Of a stretch of DNA of 5,375 nt, positions 1 to 5,309 are shown in pieces; position 1 is the first letter of the stretch, and each line of letters opens with the position of its first letter. The stretch covers positions 1 through 5,375 of the forward strand of contig DAIERH010000170.1 in assembly GCA_027346925.1 (NCBI GenBank), written 5' to 3'. Position numbers and translations under genes: made by a program. The notes below the pieces were generated by a model, which saw only the letters and a program-made list of their open reading frames with translations, was not told where the DNA came from and ran no database searches. Source of the DNA: Geobacter sp. Lineage in GTDB: Bacteria; Desulfobacterota; Desulfuromonadia; Geobacterales; Pseudopelobacteraceae.

Positions 1-324
1 GACCTGCTGCTCGGCCACGTCCAGGGAGAGGTCCAGGCTGAACTGCAGGGTGATGATCGAACTGCCGCCGGAACTGGCCGAGGTCATCTGGGTAAGGCCG
101 GGCATCTGGCCGAACTGCCGCTCCAGGGGGGCGGTCACGGAGGAGGCCATCACGTCCGGGCTGGCGCCGGGATAGAAGGTGCGCACCTGGATGGTGGGGT
201 AGTCCACCTGGGGCAGGGCCGAGACCGGCAGCTGCTTGTAGGCCACGGCGCCTGCCAGGATGATGGCGATCATCAGCAGGGTGGTGGCCACGGGGCGTTC
301 GATGAAGGGGCGGGAGATGTTCAT
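1..324 (-). CDS. mdtB: RND multidrug efflux transporter, inner-membrane pump subunit (MdtB/MuxB-like), N-terminal part only
   Basis: This is the first 108 residues of a proton-driven RND pump; the rest lies beyond the left edge (family members are about 1,000 residues or more). The protein begins MNISRPFIERPVATTLLM. This is the typical RND start, a short cytoplasmic helix leading into transmembrane segment 1 at about residues 11-29. The first periplasmic porter stretch follows, with LPVSALPQVDYPTIQV, PGASPDVM, TAPLERQFGQM and a Ser/Gly-rich SSGGSSIITLQF. These blocks resemble E. coli MdtB more than MdtC or AcrB as I remember them, so the symbol is a family-level guess. The ATG shares its A with the stop codon of the upstream adaptor gene (TAATG). 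No good Shine-Dalgarno precedes it (only a weak GAAG), which suggests translational coupling. It should form a tripartite pump with that adaptor and an outer-membrane channel not in the window; the substrate cannot be told. Confidence 0.95.
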   Translation of the reverse strand, partial: MNISRPFIERPVATTLLMIAIILAGAVAYKQLPVSALPQVDYPTIQVRTFYPGASPDVMASSVTAPLERQFGQMPGLTQMTSASSGGSSIITLQFSLDLSLDVAEQQV

Positions 325-1589
325 TACTTCGTCTGACTTGTCCGACTAGTCTGAACTGTCGGATTCGGACCGCTACCCGGGCTCCGCTGTCCGCCCGCCG
401 GTGCCTTCACCTCCACCCTGCTCCCTTCCCGCAGCCGTTCCGCACCGTCCGCAACCACCAGCTCGCCGGGGGCCAAACCGCTGGCCACCTCGGTGTCCCC
501 CCCCTGGCCGGCGCCGATGGTGACCGGGCGCAGGGCCACGCTCTTGTCGGTCTTGACCACGTAGACGAAAGTCCCCTGGGGGCCGCGCTGGATGGCGGCG
601 GTGGGCACGATGACGGTGTCGTGCCGGGTCTCCAGGAGCAGACTGGCGTTGACGAACTGGTTGGGGAAGAGTTCATTGCGGGCATTGGGGAAAACAGCCC
701 TGAACTTGACCGTGCCGGTGGTCGGATCGATCTGGTTGTCCACGGTAAGGAGCGTCCCGCAGGCCAGGCGCTGTTTCTGCTCCCGGTCAAAGGCATCCAC
801 TTTCAGGCGCGCCCCTTTTCCGAGCCTGGCCATGACCTGGGGCAGGCTGTCCTCGGGGATCGGGAACACGACCGAGATCGGCTGCAATTGGGTAATCACC
901 ACCAGCCCGGTGGTATCCGTGGCATGGATGATGTTGCCCGGGTCCACCTGGCGCAACCCGACCCGGCCGCTGATCGGCGCGGTGATCCGGGAGTAGACCA
1001 GTTGCAGTTTGGCGCTGTCGATCTGCCCCTGGTCCACCTTGACCGAGCCCTCAAGCTGCCGGACCAGGGCCTCCTGGGTGTCGTACTGCTGCTTGGGGAT
1101 GGAGTCCTGCTGCCAGAGCTGTTTGTAGCGCTGGAGATCGAGGCGGGCATTGTTCAATTGCTCCCGGTCGTGGGCCATTTGTCCCTCGGCCTGGGTCAGC
1201 TGCACCTGGAACGGACGGGGATCGATCACCGCCAGCAGGTCGCCGCGGTTGACGTTCTGTCCCTCCCGGAAGCGTACCTCCATGAGTTGCCCGTCAACAC
1301 GGCTCTTGACCGTGACGGTGTTGAGCGGGGTGACATTGCCGAGCCCGGTGAGATAGACCCCCATGTCCCCCTTTCTGGCCGCCACGGCGACTACCGGTAT
1401 GGCCGGGGGGGGGCTTTTCTGCGCCTGTTTTGCGTCCTGGGGATTTGCCTTGCACGCGACGCCGCATATCCCCACTGCCAGCAGGGCGAGCAGCGGCAAC
1501 AGGAACCGCCGGCGCCGCCGCAATTCGTCGGAACGAGGGGGCTCCAGCTTGCCGTTGCCCTCGGGTTCCTGTTTTGAAAGAGTGGTCAT
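324..1589 (-). CDS. mdtA: RND efflux periplasmic adaptor (membrane fusion protein), MdtA/MuxA-like
   Basis: A 421-residue HlyD/AcrA-type adaptor that bridges the inner-membrane RND pump and an outer-membrane channel. Residues 1-28 are hydrophilic and end in five arginines (24-28), followed by a hydrophobic membrane segment at 29-45. Cys46 is preceded by GVA, a poor lipobox, so the anchor may be a transmembrane helix rather than a lipid. Next come the first biotinyl-lipoyl half (about 91-124, KSRVDGQLMEV and REGQNVNRGDLLAVIDPRPF), an alpha-hairpin (about 125-196), the second lipoyl half (about 197-222, SRITAPISGRVGLRQVDPGN), a beta-barrel (about 237-318) and the membrane-proximal domain (about 325-395). 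The tail after 396 is a Ser/Thr/Pro/Gly-rich linker with QTS/RTS/QTK repeats. The ATG at 1589 has a GGAG five bases upstream. The stop overlaps the pump gene start by one base. A run of nine C in its coding strand encodes part of Ser59-Pro62. The mdtA symbol rests on remembered similarity and is approximate. Confidence 0.95.
   Translation of the reverse strand: MTTLSKQEPEGNGKLEPPRSDELRRRRRFLLPLLALLAVGICGVACKANPQDAKQAQKSPPPAIPVVAVAARKGDMGVYLTGLGNVTPLNTVTVKSRVDGQLMEVRFREGQNVNRGDLLAVIDPRPFQVQLTQAEGQMAHDREQLNNARLDLQRYKQLWQQDSIPKQQYDTQEALVRQLEGSVKVDQGQIDSAKLQLVYSRITAPISGRVGLRQVDPGNIIHATDTTGLVVITQLQPISVVFPIPEDSLPQVMARLGKGARLKVDAFDREQKQRLACGTLLTVDNQIDPTTGTVKFRAVFPNARNELFPNQFVNASLLLETRHDTVIVPTAAIQRGPQGTFVYVVKTDKSVALRPVTIGAGQGGDTEVASGLAPGELVVADGAERLREGSRVEVKAPAGGQRSPGSGPNPTVQTSRTSQTK
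331..366. repeat. Four degenerate 9-bp tandem repeats at the 3' end of the adaptor gene
   Basis: On the plus strand the units are GTCTGACTT, GTCCGACTA, GTCTGAACT and GTCGGATTC, at 331, 340, 349 and 358. They lie in the coding frame, and the first three account for the C-terminal Gln/Arg-Thr-Ser repeat of the adaptor (QTS RTS QTK), next to the stop codon and the start of the pump gene. The repeat probably arose by slippage in an unconstrained tail; nothing indicates a function. Confidence 0.6.
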
Positions 1590-1594
1590 GACGT

Positions 1595-1598
1595 CTCC
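1595..1598 (-). promoter_or_regulatory. Ribosome binding site of the adaptor gene
   Basis: The minus strand reads ACGGAGACGTCATG, placing GGAG five bases before the ATG. This supports the start at 1589, the first gene of the efflux operon. Confidence 0.75.
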
Positions 1599-1605
1599 GT
1601 AATGG

Positions 1606-1625
1606 GCTGATTACAAATTGTCAGC
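1606..1625. promoter_or_regulatory. Interrupted palindrome upstream of the efflux operon, possible operator
   Basis: GCTGA (1606-1610) and TCAGC (1621-1625) are perfect inverted arms around ten bases. An offset imperfect palindrome, TTACAA-A-TTGTCA (1611-1623, five of six positions symmetric), lies inside. The site ends 16 bases before the adaptor start codon, between its ribosome binding site and any upstream promoter. Efflux operons are commonly controlled by TetR- or MarR-type repressors binding such dyads, but no regulator gene is in the window, so an operator role is inference. It could also be an mRNA hairpin. Confidence 0.35.
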
Positions 1626-1646
1626 ACAGTAGAGTAGAGTGCCTTG

Positions 1647-1661
1647 TCCGGAGTTGCCGGA
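1647..1661. promoter_or_regulatory. Second palindrome in the efflux operon leader
   Basis: TCCGG (1647-1651) and CCGGA (1657-1661) form perfect arms around AGTTG. An offset pair, TGTCC (1645-1649) and GGACA (1663-1667), surrounds them. The GC-rich arms could fold in the leader RNA or bind a regulator. I found no convincing -35/-10 pair nearby to place it relative to a promoter. The arms are short, so chance occurrence is possible. Confidence 0.25.
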
Positions 1662-1724
1662 TGGACACGAATTAGACAGAGGTCACCCGCCAATGGTTAC
1701 AACAATAAAAAACGGGTGATTCAG

Positions 1725-1760
1725 AAAAAGGGCAGAAGACCGGGGTCTTCTGCCCTTTTT
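1725..1760. terminator. Strong, potentially bidirectional rho-independent terminator
   Basis: The arms 1725-1740 (AAAAAGGGCAGAAGAC) and 1745-1760 are perfect reverse complements over 16 bp, with a four-base loop (CGGG). The arm ends supply five A and five T, so either strand yields a GC-containing stem followed by a U tract. It starts 24 bases after the transglutaminase stop codon and so ends that gene's transcript. It also insulates the efflux operon from read-through. No plus-strand gene needs it. Confidence 0.93.
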
Positions 1761-1784
1761 CGTTGATCGCGGGATCGTCGGACA

Positions 1785-3236
1785 TCAGTTGTATTTCGTC
1801 TCCAGCACGGCGATCTTGATCCTGCCGATGATGGCTATGATCGGCGCCATGTCTTCCGGCCTCTGCCCTTCAAAGAACTTGAGGTGGGTCGGGTCGGCGG
1901 GTACCTGGTCGTAGGTCGGGTCGACGCTGACCCAGCGCCCATTGACGAGGCTTTCGGCCCAGCTGTGGTAGAGGAACCCCTTCCCCTCCTGGTAGACCAG
2001 ACCCGAGACAAAGCGGGTGGGGATGCCGGCCGCACGGGCCAGGGCGGTATAGAGGCGGGCATGGGTCTGGCAGTTGCCGGTACGGGACGTGAAACTCGCC
2101 AGGGCGCTGCCGCCGTCATCCACGGTGTTCCGCAGCCAGTCGGCCGTCCATGATGCGAGCATCCGGACGATGTCCTCGCGGTCCTTCCTGCCGGTTGCCA
2201 GTTCCTTGGCCTTGGCCACGATCTGCGGGGCATCGGACTCGATCTTGTCGGCCGGCATCAGATATTCTTGCCGTGGCCCGGCGGGGGCGGCCGCAGGGGC
2301 AGCCGGCAGGGCGGTGCCGGTCTTGATGATGATGTGGCCCGCCCCGCTCTTCTCCACGACCTGCCCACCCTCCTGCAACAGCGGCAGGGCATCGTTCCAG
2401 CCGCTCACCTCCACCGTCAGGCCGGTCAGCTTCTTCAACTCCTTGATGGGTGGCTCGGCCCGTACCAGGCTGAAATCGTAGATCAGGTCCTTCTTGGACA
2501 GCGCCACGTTCCCCACAAAGGCTCCAAGCGCCTTGGGGTCTTCGGCCCTGGTCGTCACCAGTCCCTCGCGTACCGTTTCCATGAGGGTGTTGCCGTTGGC
2601 ATCCATCCAGATATCGTTGTTGACAAAGGGGTAAAGGGTGTTGCGCAGTTTCAGGCCCGCTTGGCCGTCTGGCGAACGCTCTTCGCCCAGCACGGTAATG
2701 GTGACCTCCTTGAGCTTGACCTCTTCCGGGTCAAAGGTCACGATCCTGTGAACCCGGCCGGGGATGATCTCCCGCATCATCGGGTAGAGGTTGAGGGCCG
2801 GGCCGGGATAGACCTCCCCCCTGAACCTGAACTGTTTTTCCGTTACCTTGCCGTTGCTCTCGTTCTTGATCCGCATGGTGGTGTCGTAAACCTGGCCCTT
2901 GAGGCGGGAGAGGGTGCCGTTGATGGTCTGCTCCACCTCGAAGGAGCGCAGGGCCAGGTTTTTATCCACCAGGTAAACTTCACGCGACGAGGCCACCTTG
3001 GAGAAGCCCATCACGTTCATGCGTACGCTGCCGTCCCCCTCCATCCGGTATCCCTCGGGGGTCTCGGTAATGTTTTGCCGGTAGAAGCCGACCCGGTCCT
3101 TGTCCACGTAGATGCCGAACCAGCGCTCGGAAAGCGGCGGTTTGCTCAGTTTCTTGAATGGTTCGGCCGCTGACGGGCGGATGGCGGCCATGATCAGGGC
3201 AATGGAGAGAAGCGTGTAGCAGGCAAGACGTTTCAT
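1785..3236 (-). CDS. Exported transglutaminase-like cysteine protease-fold protein
   Basis: A 483-residue protein with an N-terminal signal peptide (MKRLACYTLLSIALIMAAIRPSAA, likely cut before EPFKK), so it acts in the periplasm or outside the cell. Residues about 25-300 form a large beta-rich domain I cannot assign to a named family. An Ala/Pro-rich linker follows at about 308-321. The C-terminal transglutaminase core runs from about 330 to 465. Its Cys-His-Asp triad is visible as Cys389 (TGNCQTHARLYTALARAAGI), His424 (FLYHSWAE) and Asp439 (SVDPTYDQ). Bacterial proteins of this superfamily are often peptidases, amidases or cross-linking enzymes; the substrate here is unknown. I chose the ATG at 3236 because GAGGA lies six bases upstream and the signal peptide starts there. 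An in-frame ATG two codons earlier touches that site, and a longer frame to 3320 would bury the signal peptide. It lies between two terminators, so it is probably transcribed alone. Confidence 0.92.
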   Translation of the reverse strand: MKRLACYTLLSIALIMAAIRPSAAEPFKKLSKPPLSERWFGIYVDKDRVGFYRQNITETPEGYRMEGDGSVRMNVMGFSKVASSREVYLVDKNLALRSFEVEQTINGTLSRLKGQVYDTTMRIKNESNGKVTEKQFRFRGEVYPGPALNLYPMMREIIPGRVHRIVTFDPEEVKLKEVTITVLGEERSPDGQAGLKLRNTLYPFVNNDIWMDANGNTLMETVREGLVTTRAEDPKALGAFVGNVALSKKDLIYDFSLVRAEPPIKELKKLTGLTVEVSGWNDALPLLQEGGQVVEKSGAGHIIIKTGTALPAAPAAAPAGPRQEYLMPADKIESDAPQIVAKAKELATGRKDREDIVRMLASWTADWLRNTVDDGGSALASFTSRTGNCQTHARLYTALARAAGIPTRFVSGLVYQEGKGFLYHSWAESLVNGRWVSVDPTYDQVPADPTHLKFFEGQRPEDMAPIIAIIGRIKIAVLETKYN

Positions 3237-3242
3237 GTACAT

Positions 3243-3247
3243 TCCTC
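3243..3247 (-). promoter_or_regulatory. Ribosome binding site deciding the transglutaminase start
   Basis: GAGGA on the minus strand stands six bases before the ATG at 3236. The alternative ATG at 3242 immediately follows it with no spacing and would be poorly used. The site therefore favours the start that puts the signal peptide at the N-terminus. Confidence 0.75.
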
Positions 3248-3300
3248 GCAGGGCGCTTCGAAGGCTTCCCGGTTCGGCGGGACGGCATTCGAAGGAAAGA

Positions 3301-3362
3301 ATAAACGAAAACGCCACCACGCCCGTGCTGATGCCGGGTATCAGCTACGGCCGCGCGTGGCG
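3301..3362 (-). terminator. Rho-independent terminator after the diguanylate cyclase/small ORF unit
   Basis: Plus-strand bases 3317-3332 (CCACGC, CCGT, GCTGAT) pair with 3340-3360 (ATCAGC, ACGG, GCGTGG). This gives 16 base pairs, interrupted only by a one-base bulge (3346) and a four-base bulge (3351-3354), around a seven-base loop. CGCCAC (3312-3317) with GTGGCG (3357-3362) gives an alternative base of the stem. On the minus strand the stem is followed by TTTTCGTTTATTC, a usable U-rich tract. It lies 24 bases past the small ORF stop and upstream of the transglutaminase gene, so it separates the two units. Confidence 0.75.
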
Positions 3363-3385
3363 CCATACGGAGCGGGCCGGGAGGG

Positions 3386-3598
3386 CTATTCGGTAAAGAA
3401 GGGGGTCTTTTCCGTCTCCGGCCGTTGCTCGGCTTCTTTCAAGCGGCACTGGTTCGGAGCGGATTCCGTTTCAGTGCTGGCCTCAGGCCCGGACCGCCGC
3501 AGCAGCGAGGCGGCGTACGCCAGCAGTTCGTCCCTGACGGACGGGGACAGTTTCCTGAATTCGGCGATCAGGCATTGTTCTTCAGACGTGAGTTCCAT
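3386..3598 (-). CDS. Small hypothetical helical protein (70 residues)
   Basis: I do not recognise a named family. Residues 4-35 (TSEEQCLIAEFRKLS, then PSVRDELLAYAASLLRRSG) look like two amphipathic helices with a turn at Ser-Pro. This resembles short bacterial helical segments of the form L..F..L....R.ELL.YA..L. Residues 36-70 are a polar tail rich in Glu, Thr and Pro, probably disordered. There is no signal peptide or membrane segment, so it should be cytoplasmic. It starts 21 bases after the response regulator stop and ends just before a terminator, which suggests it is the last gene of that unit. The only Shine-Dalgarno candidate is a weak GGGG 11 bases upstream. The regulator's TAG is in the same frame seven codons earlier. 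The helix pattern and the terminator position favour a real gene; the weak start signal counts against it. Confidence 0.6.
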   Translation of the reverse strand: MELTSEEQCLIAEFRKLSPSVRDELLAYAASLLRRSGPEASTETESAPNQCRLKEAEQRPETEKTPFFTE

Positions 3599-3619
3599 AC
3601 TATGTCGTACCCCATGTTG

Positions 3620-4537
3620 CTATTCGATAAACTCCACCCGGTTGCGGCCGTTGGCCTTGGCCAGGTAGAGGGCGTCGTCGGCCAGTTTGATGAATTCGTC
3701 CACCGTGGCGCAGTTGGGAGATGGGAACGTGGCCACCCCCAGGCTGACCGTGATGGAGAGTGGCGCCAGGGCCCCGCTGAATTTGATCCCCTGAATCGAC
3801 AGGCGCACCCGGTCGGCCACGAACATCGCCTCCTTGTGGGTGGAGTCAGGCAGCACGGCCACGAATTCCTCGCCGCCGTAACGGGCGGCGATATCGTAGC
3901 TGCGCAACTCCTTCTGCATGCTCAGGGCCACCTTTTGCAACACCACGTCACCCTGCAGATGGCCATGGGTGTCGTTGACCCCCTTGAAGTGGTCGATGTC
4001 CAGGATGATCAGCGACATGCAGCCGTTCTTGCGGATGCAGCGCTGAAGCTCCTTTTCCAGCGCCTCCATCAGGTAGCGGCGGTTGAACAGGCCGGTCAGG
4101 TGATCGGTATTGGAAAGCTCCAGAAGGAGTTCATTGGAACGCTTCAGGTCGTCCTGCAGATGCTTGATCTTGAGGTGTACCTTGACCCGCGCCACCAGTT
4201 CCTCGGGGTCGAACGGCTTGGTGATGTAGTCGCTGGCCCCCTGTTCGAGCCCCTTGATCTTCAGCTCCCGCTCGTTCATGCCGGTCAGCATGATCACCGG
4301 CACATCCTGCAGGTCGGGCCGCGACTTGAGCATGCTCAGGAATTTGAAACCGTCGATGCGCGGCATCTCCAGGTCGCACAGGATGATGTCCACCGGCGAG
4401 GAGAGCAGTTTCTTGAACCCCTCAAGACCGTCTTCGGCCTCGTAGAAACGGGCAAAGAGGTCAAAGGACTCCAGGGTCCTGATGATCCGCTCCCGGACCG
4501 CATCCGAGTCATCAATGATGAGCACGCTGTCTGACAT
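3620..4537 (-). CDS. Response regulator with REC and GGDEF domains, diguanylate cyclase (PleD-like)
   Basis: A 305-residue cytoplasmic signalling protein that should make cyclic di-GMP from two GTP when phosphorylated. The receiver domain (about 3-122) has the acidic pair Asp9/Asp10, phosphoacceptor Asp55 (ILCDLEMP), Thr85 and Lys107 (ITKPF). A helical linker (about 123-142) leads into the GGDEF domain (about 143-304). This begins with NTDHLTGLFNRR and contains the metal-binding Asp180 in ILDIDHFK and an intact signature GGEEF at 221-225. RSYD (212-215) lies five residues before it and is the RxxD inhibitory site, so product feedback is expected. All key residues are present, which predicts an active enzyme. 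Its cognate histidine kinase is not in the window. The ATG at 4537 has GGAG only at a long 14-base distance, within a small inverted repeat. The gene follows rpe by 86 bases with no clear terminator between, so co-transcription is possible. Confidence 0.96.
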   Translation of the reverse strand: MSDSVLIIDDSDAVRERIIRTLESFDLFARFYEAEDGLEGFKKLLSSPVDIILCDLEMPRIDGFKFLSMLKSRPDLQDVPVIMLTGMNERELKIKGLEQGASDYITKPFDPEELVARVKVHLKIKHLQDDLKRSNELLLELSNTDHLTGLFNRRYLMEALEKELQRCIRKNGCMSLIILDIDHFKGVNDTHGHLQGDVVLQKVALSMQKELRSYDIAARYGGEEFVAVLPDSTHKEAMFVADRVRLSIQGIKFSGALAPLSITVSLGVATFPSPNCATVDEFIKLADDALYLAKANGRNRVEFIE

Positions 4538-4546
4538 GGTCGGTAA

Positions 4547-4566
4547 ATCTACTCCAATTCGTAGAT
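4547..4566. promoter_or_regulatory. Inverted repeat in the leader of the response regulator gene
   Basis: ATCTAC (4547-4552) and GTAGAT (4561-4566) are perfect arms around eight bases. On the minus strand the loop reads GAATTGGA, so the gene's only Shine-Dalgarno-like GGAG (4552-4555) sits at the loop-stem junction. It could be an RNA hairpin affecting translation or a protein-binding dyad. The stem is only six mostly A/T pairs, so the evidence is modest. Confidence 0.3.
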
Positions 4567-4623
4567 AAACACAATTTCTAAAACAGTGTCCCCCTGCCTA
4601 CATGTCGATGCCGTTTTGGGGGG

Positions 4624-5289
4624 TCAGAGCAGCGGTTCGTGGGCCAGGCGCTTCAGTTCCGTTATGGTGGCTGCGTAATCGGTGCTGCCGAATACGGCGC
4701 TTCCGGCCACGAAGACATCGGCCCCGGCATGGGCGATGCGGGCGATGTTGGCGGTCTTGACGCCGCCGTCCACCTCCAGTTCCGCCTCGCAGCCCCGCCG
4801 GTCCAGCATGGCCCGCAGGGCCTGGATCTTGGGCAGGCAGGCGTCGATAAAGCCCTGGCCCCCGAAGCCGGGATTGACGGTCATCAGCAGCACCAAGTCC
4901 AGGTCGTCGAGCACATACTCCAGGCTATTGAGCGGTGTGGCCGGATTGAGTGCAACGCCGGCCCGCTTTCCCAGGGATTTGATCAGTTGGACGGTGCGAT
5001 GCAGGTGACGGACCGCCTCGGCATGCACCACGATGATGTCGGCCCCGCCAGCGGCAAACTCGGGGATATAGCTGTCCGGGTTCTCGATCATCAGGTGCAC
5101 GTCCAACGGCAGGCTGGTCACGTGCCGGGCAGCCTCCACCACCAGCGGGCCGATGGTGATGTTGGGGACGAAATGACCGTCCATCACATCGATGTGGATG
5201 TAGTCGGCACCGGCTGCCTCCACGGCACGGATCTCATCGCCGAGACGGGAAAAGTCGGCCGAAAGGATGGATGGGGCGATCTTTTTCAT
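4624..5289 (-). CDS. rpe: Ribulose-phosphate 3-epimerase
   Basis: A cytoplasmic TIM-barrel enzyme that interconverts ribulose 5-phosphate and xylulose 5-phosphate in the pentose phosphate pathway (and the Calvin cycle where present). At 221 residues it has the usual family length. The sequence starts MKKIAPSILSADFSRLG, a hallmark with Ser8. The metal ligands are in place: His32 and Asp34 (HIDVMDGHFVPN), His65 (LDVHLMIENP) and Asp174 (LEVDGGV); Asp34 and Asp174 are the expected acid/base pair. The phosphate-binding loops VNPGFGGQGF (138-147) and VAGSAVFG (194-201) are intact. I chose the ATG at 5289, which has GAGGT nine bases upstream. A longer frame opening with GTG at 5334 would translate the upstream repeat and place residues before the conserved N-terminal strand. 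It is the first gene of its direction in the window, followed by the GGDEF regulator; I see no functional link between them. Confidence 0.97.
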   Translation of the reverse strand: MKKIAPSILSADFSRLGDEIRAVEAAGADYIHIDVMDGHFVPNITIGPLVVEAARHVTSLPLDVHLMIENPDSYIPEFAAGGADIIVVHAEAVRHLHRTVQLIKSLGKRAGVALNPATPLNSLEYVLDDLDLVLLMTVNPGFGGQGFIDACLPKIQALRAMLDRRGCEAELEVDGGVKTANIARIAHAGADVFVAGSAVFGSTDYAATITELKRLAHEPLL

Positions 5290-5298
5290 ATGTTCACG

Positions 5299-5303
5299 AC
5301 CTC
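5299..5303 (-). promoter_or_regulatory. Ribosome binding site of rpe
   Basis: The minus strand carries GAGGT nine bases before the ATG at 5289. It supports that start over the GTG at 5334, which lies inside the repeat. Confidence 0.6.
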
Positions 5304-5309
5304 GAATAG

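Noticed and set aside
621..1577. Plus-strand open frame of 318 codons
   Set aside because: It lies opposite the adaptor gene, has no recognisable domain, and is explained by high GC at third positions.
1601..1700. Sigma-70 promoter for the efflux operon
   Set aside because: TCTAAT and TGTAAT resemble -10 boxes, but neither has an acceptable -35 at 16-18 bases, so no promoter is called.
2268..3173. Plus-strand open frame of 301 codons
   Set aside because: It is antisense to the transglutaminase gene, whose signal peptide and triad are clear. No domain is visible in the antisense product.
3237..3320. Upstream extension of the transglutaminase gene to 3320
   Set aside because: It would put 28 residues before a clear signal peptide, run into the terminator hairpin, and ignore the GAGGA six bases before the ATG at 3236.
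3425..4534. Long plus-strand open frame of 369 codons
   Set aside because: It is antisense to the REC-GGDEF gene, whose conserved residues are all intact. The translation is rich in His, Gln, Val and Leu without any recognisable domain, typical of a shadow frame in GC-rich DNA.
4588..4623. Possible terminator between rpe and the GGDEF gene
   Set aside because: Only a five-base C run and a six-base G run can pair across a loop of more than 20 bases, and no T tract follows on the minus strand.
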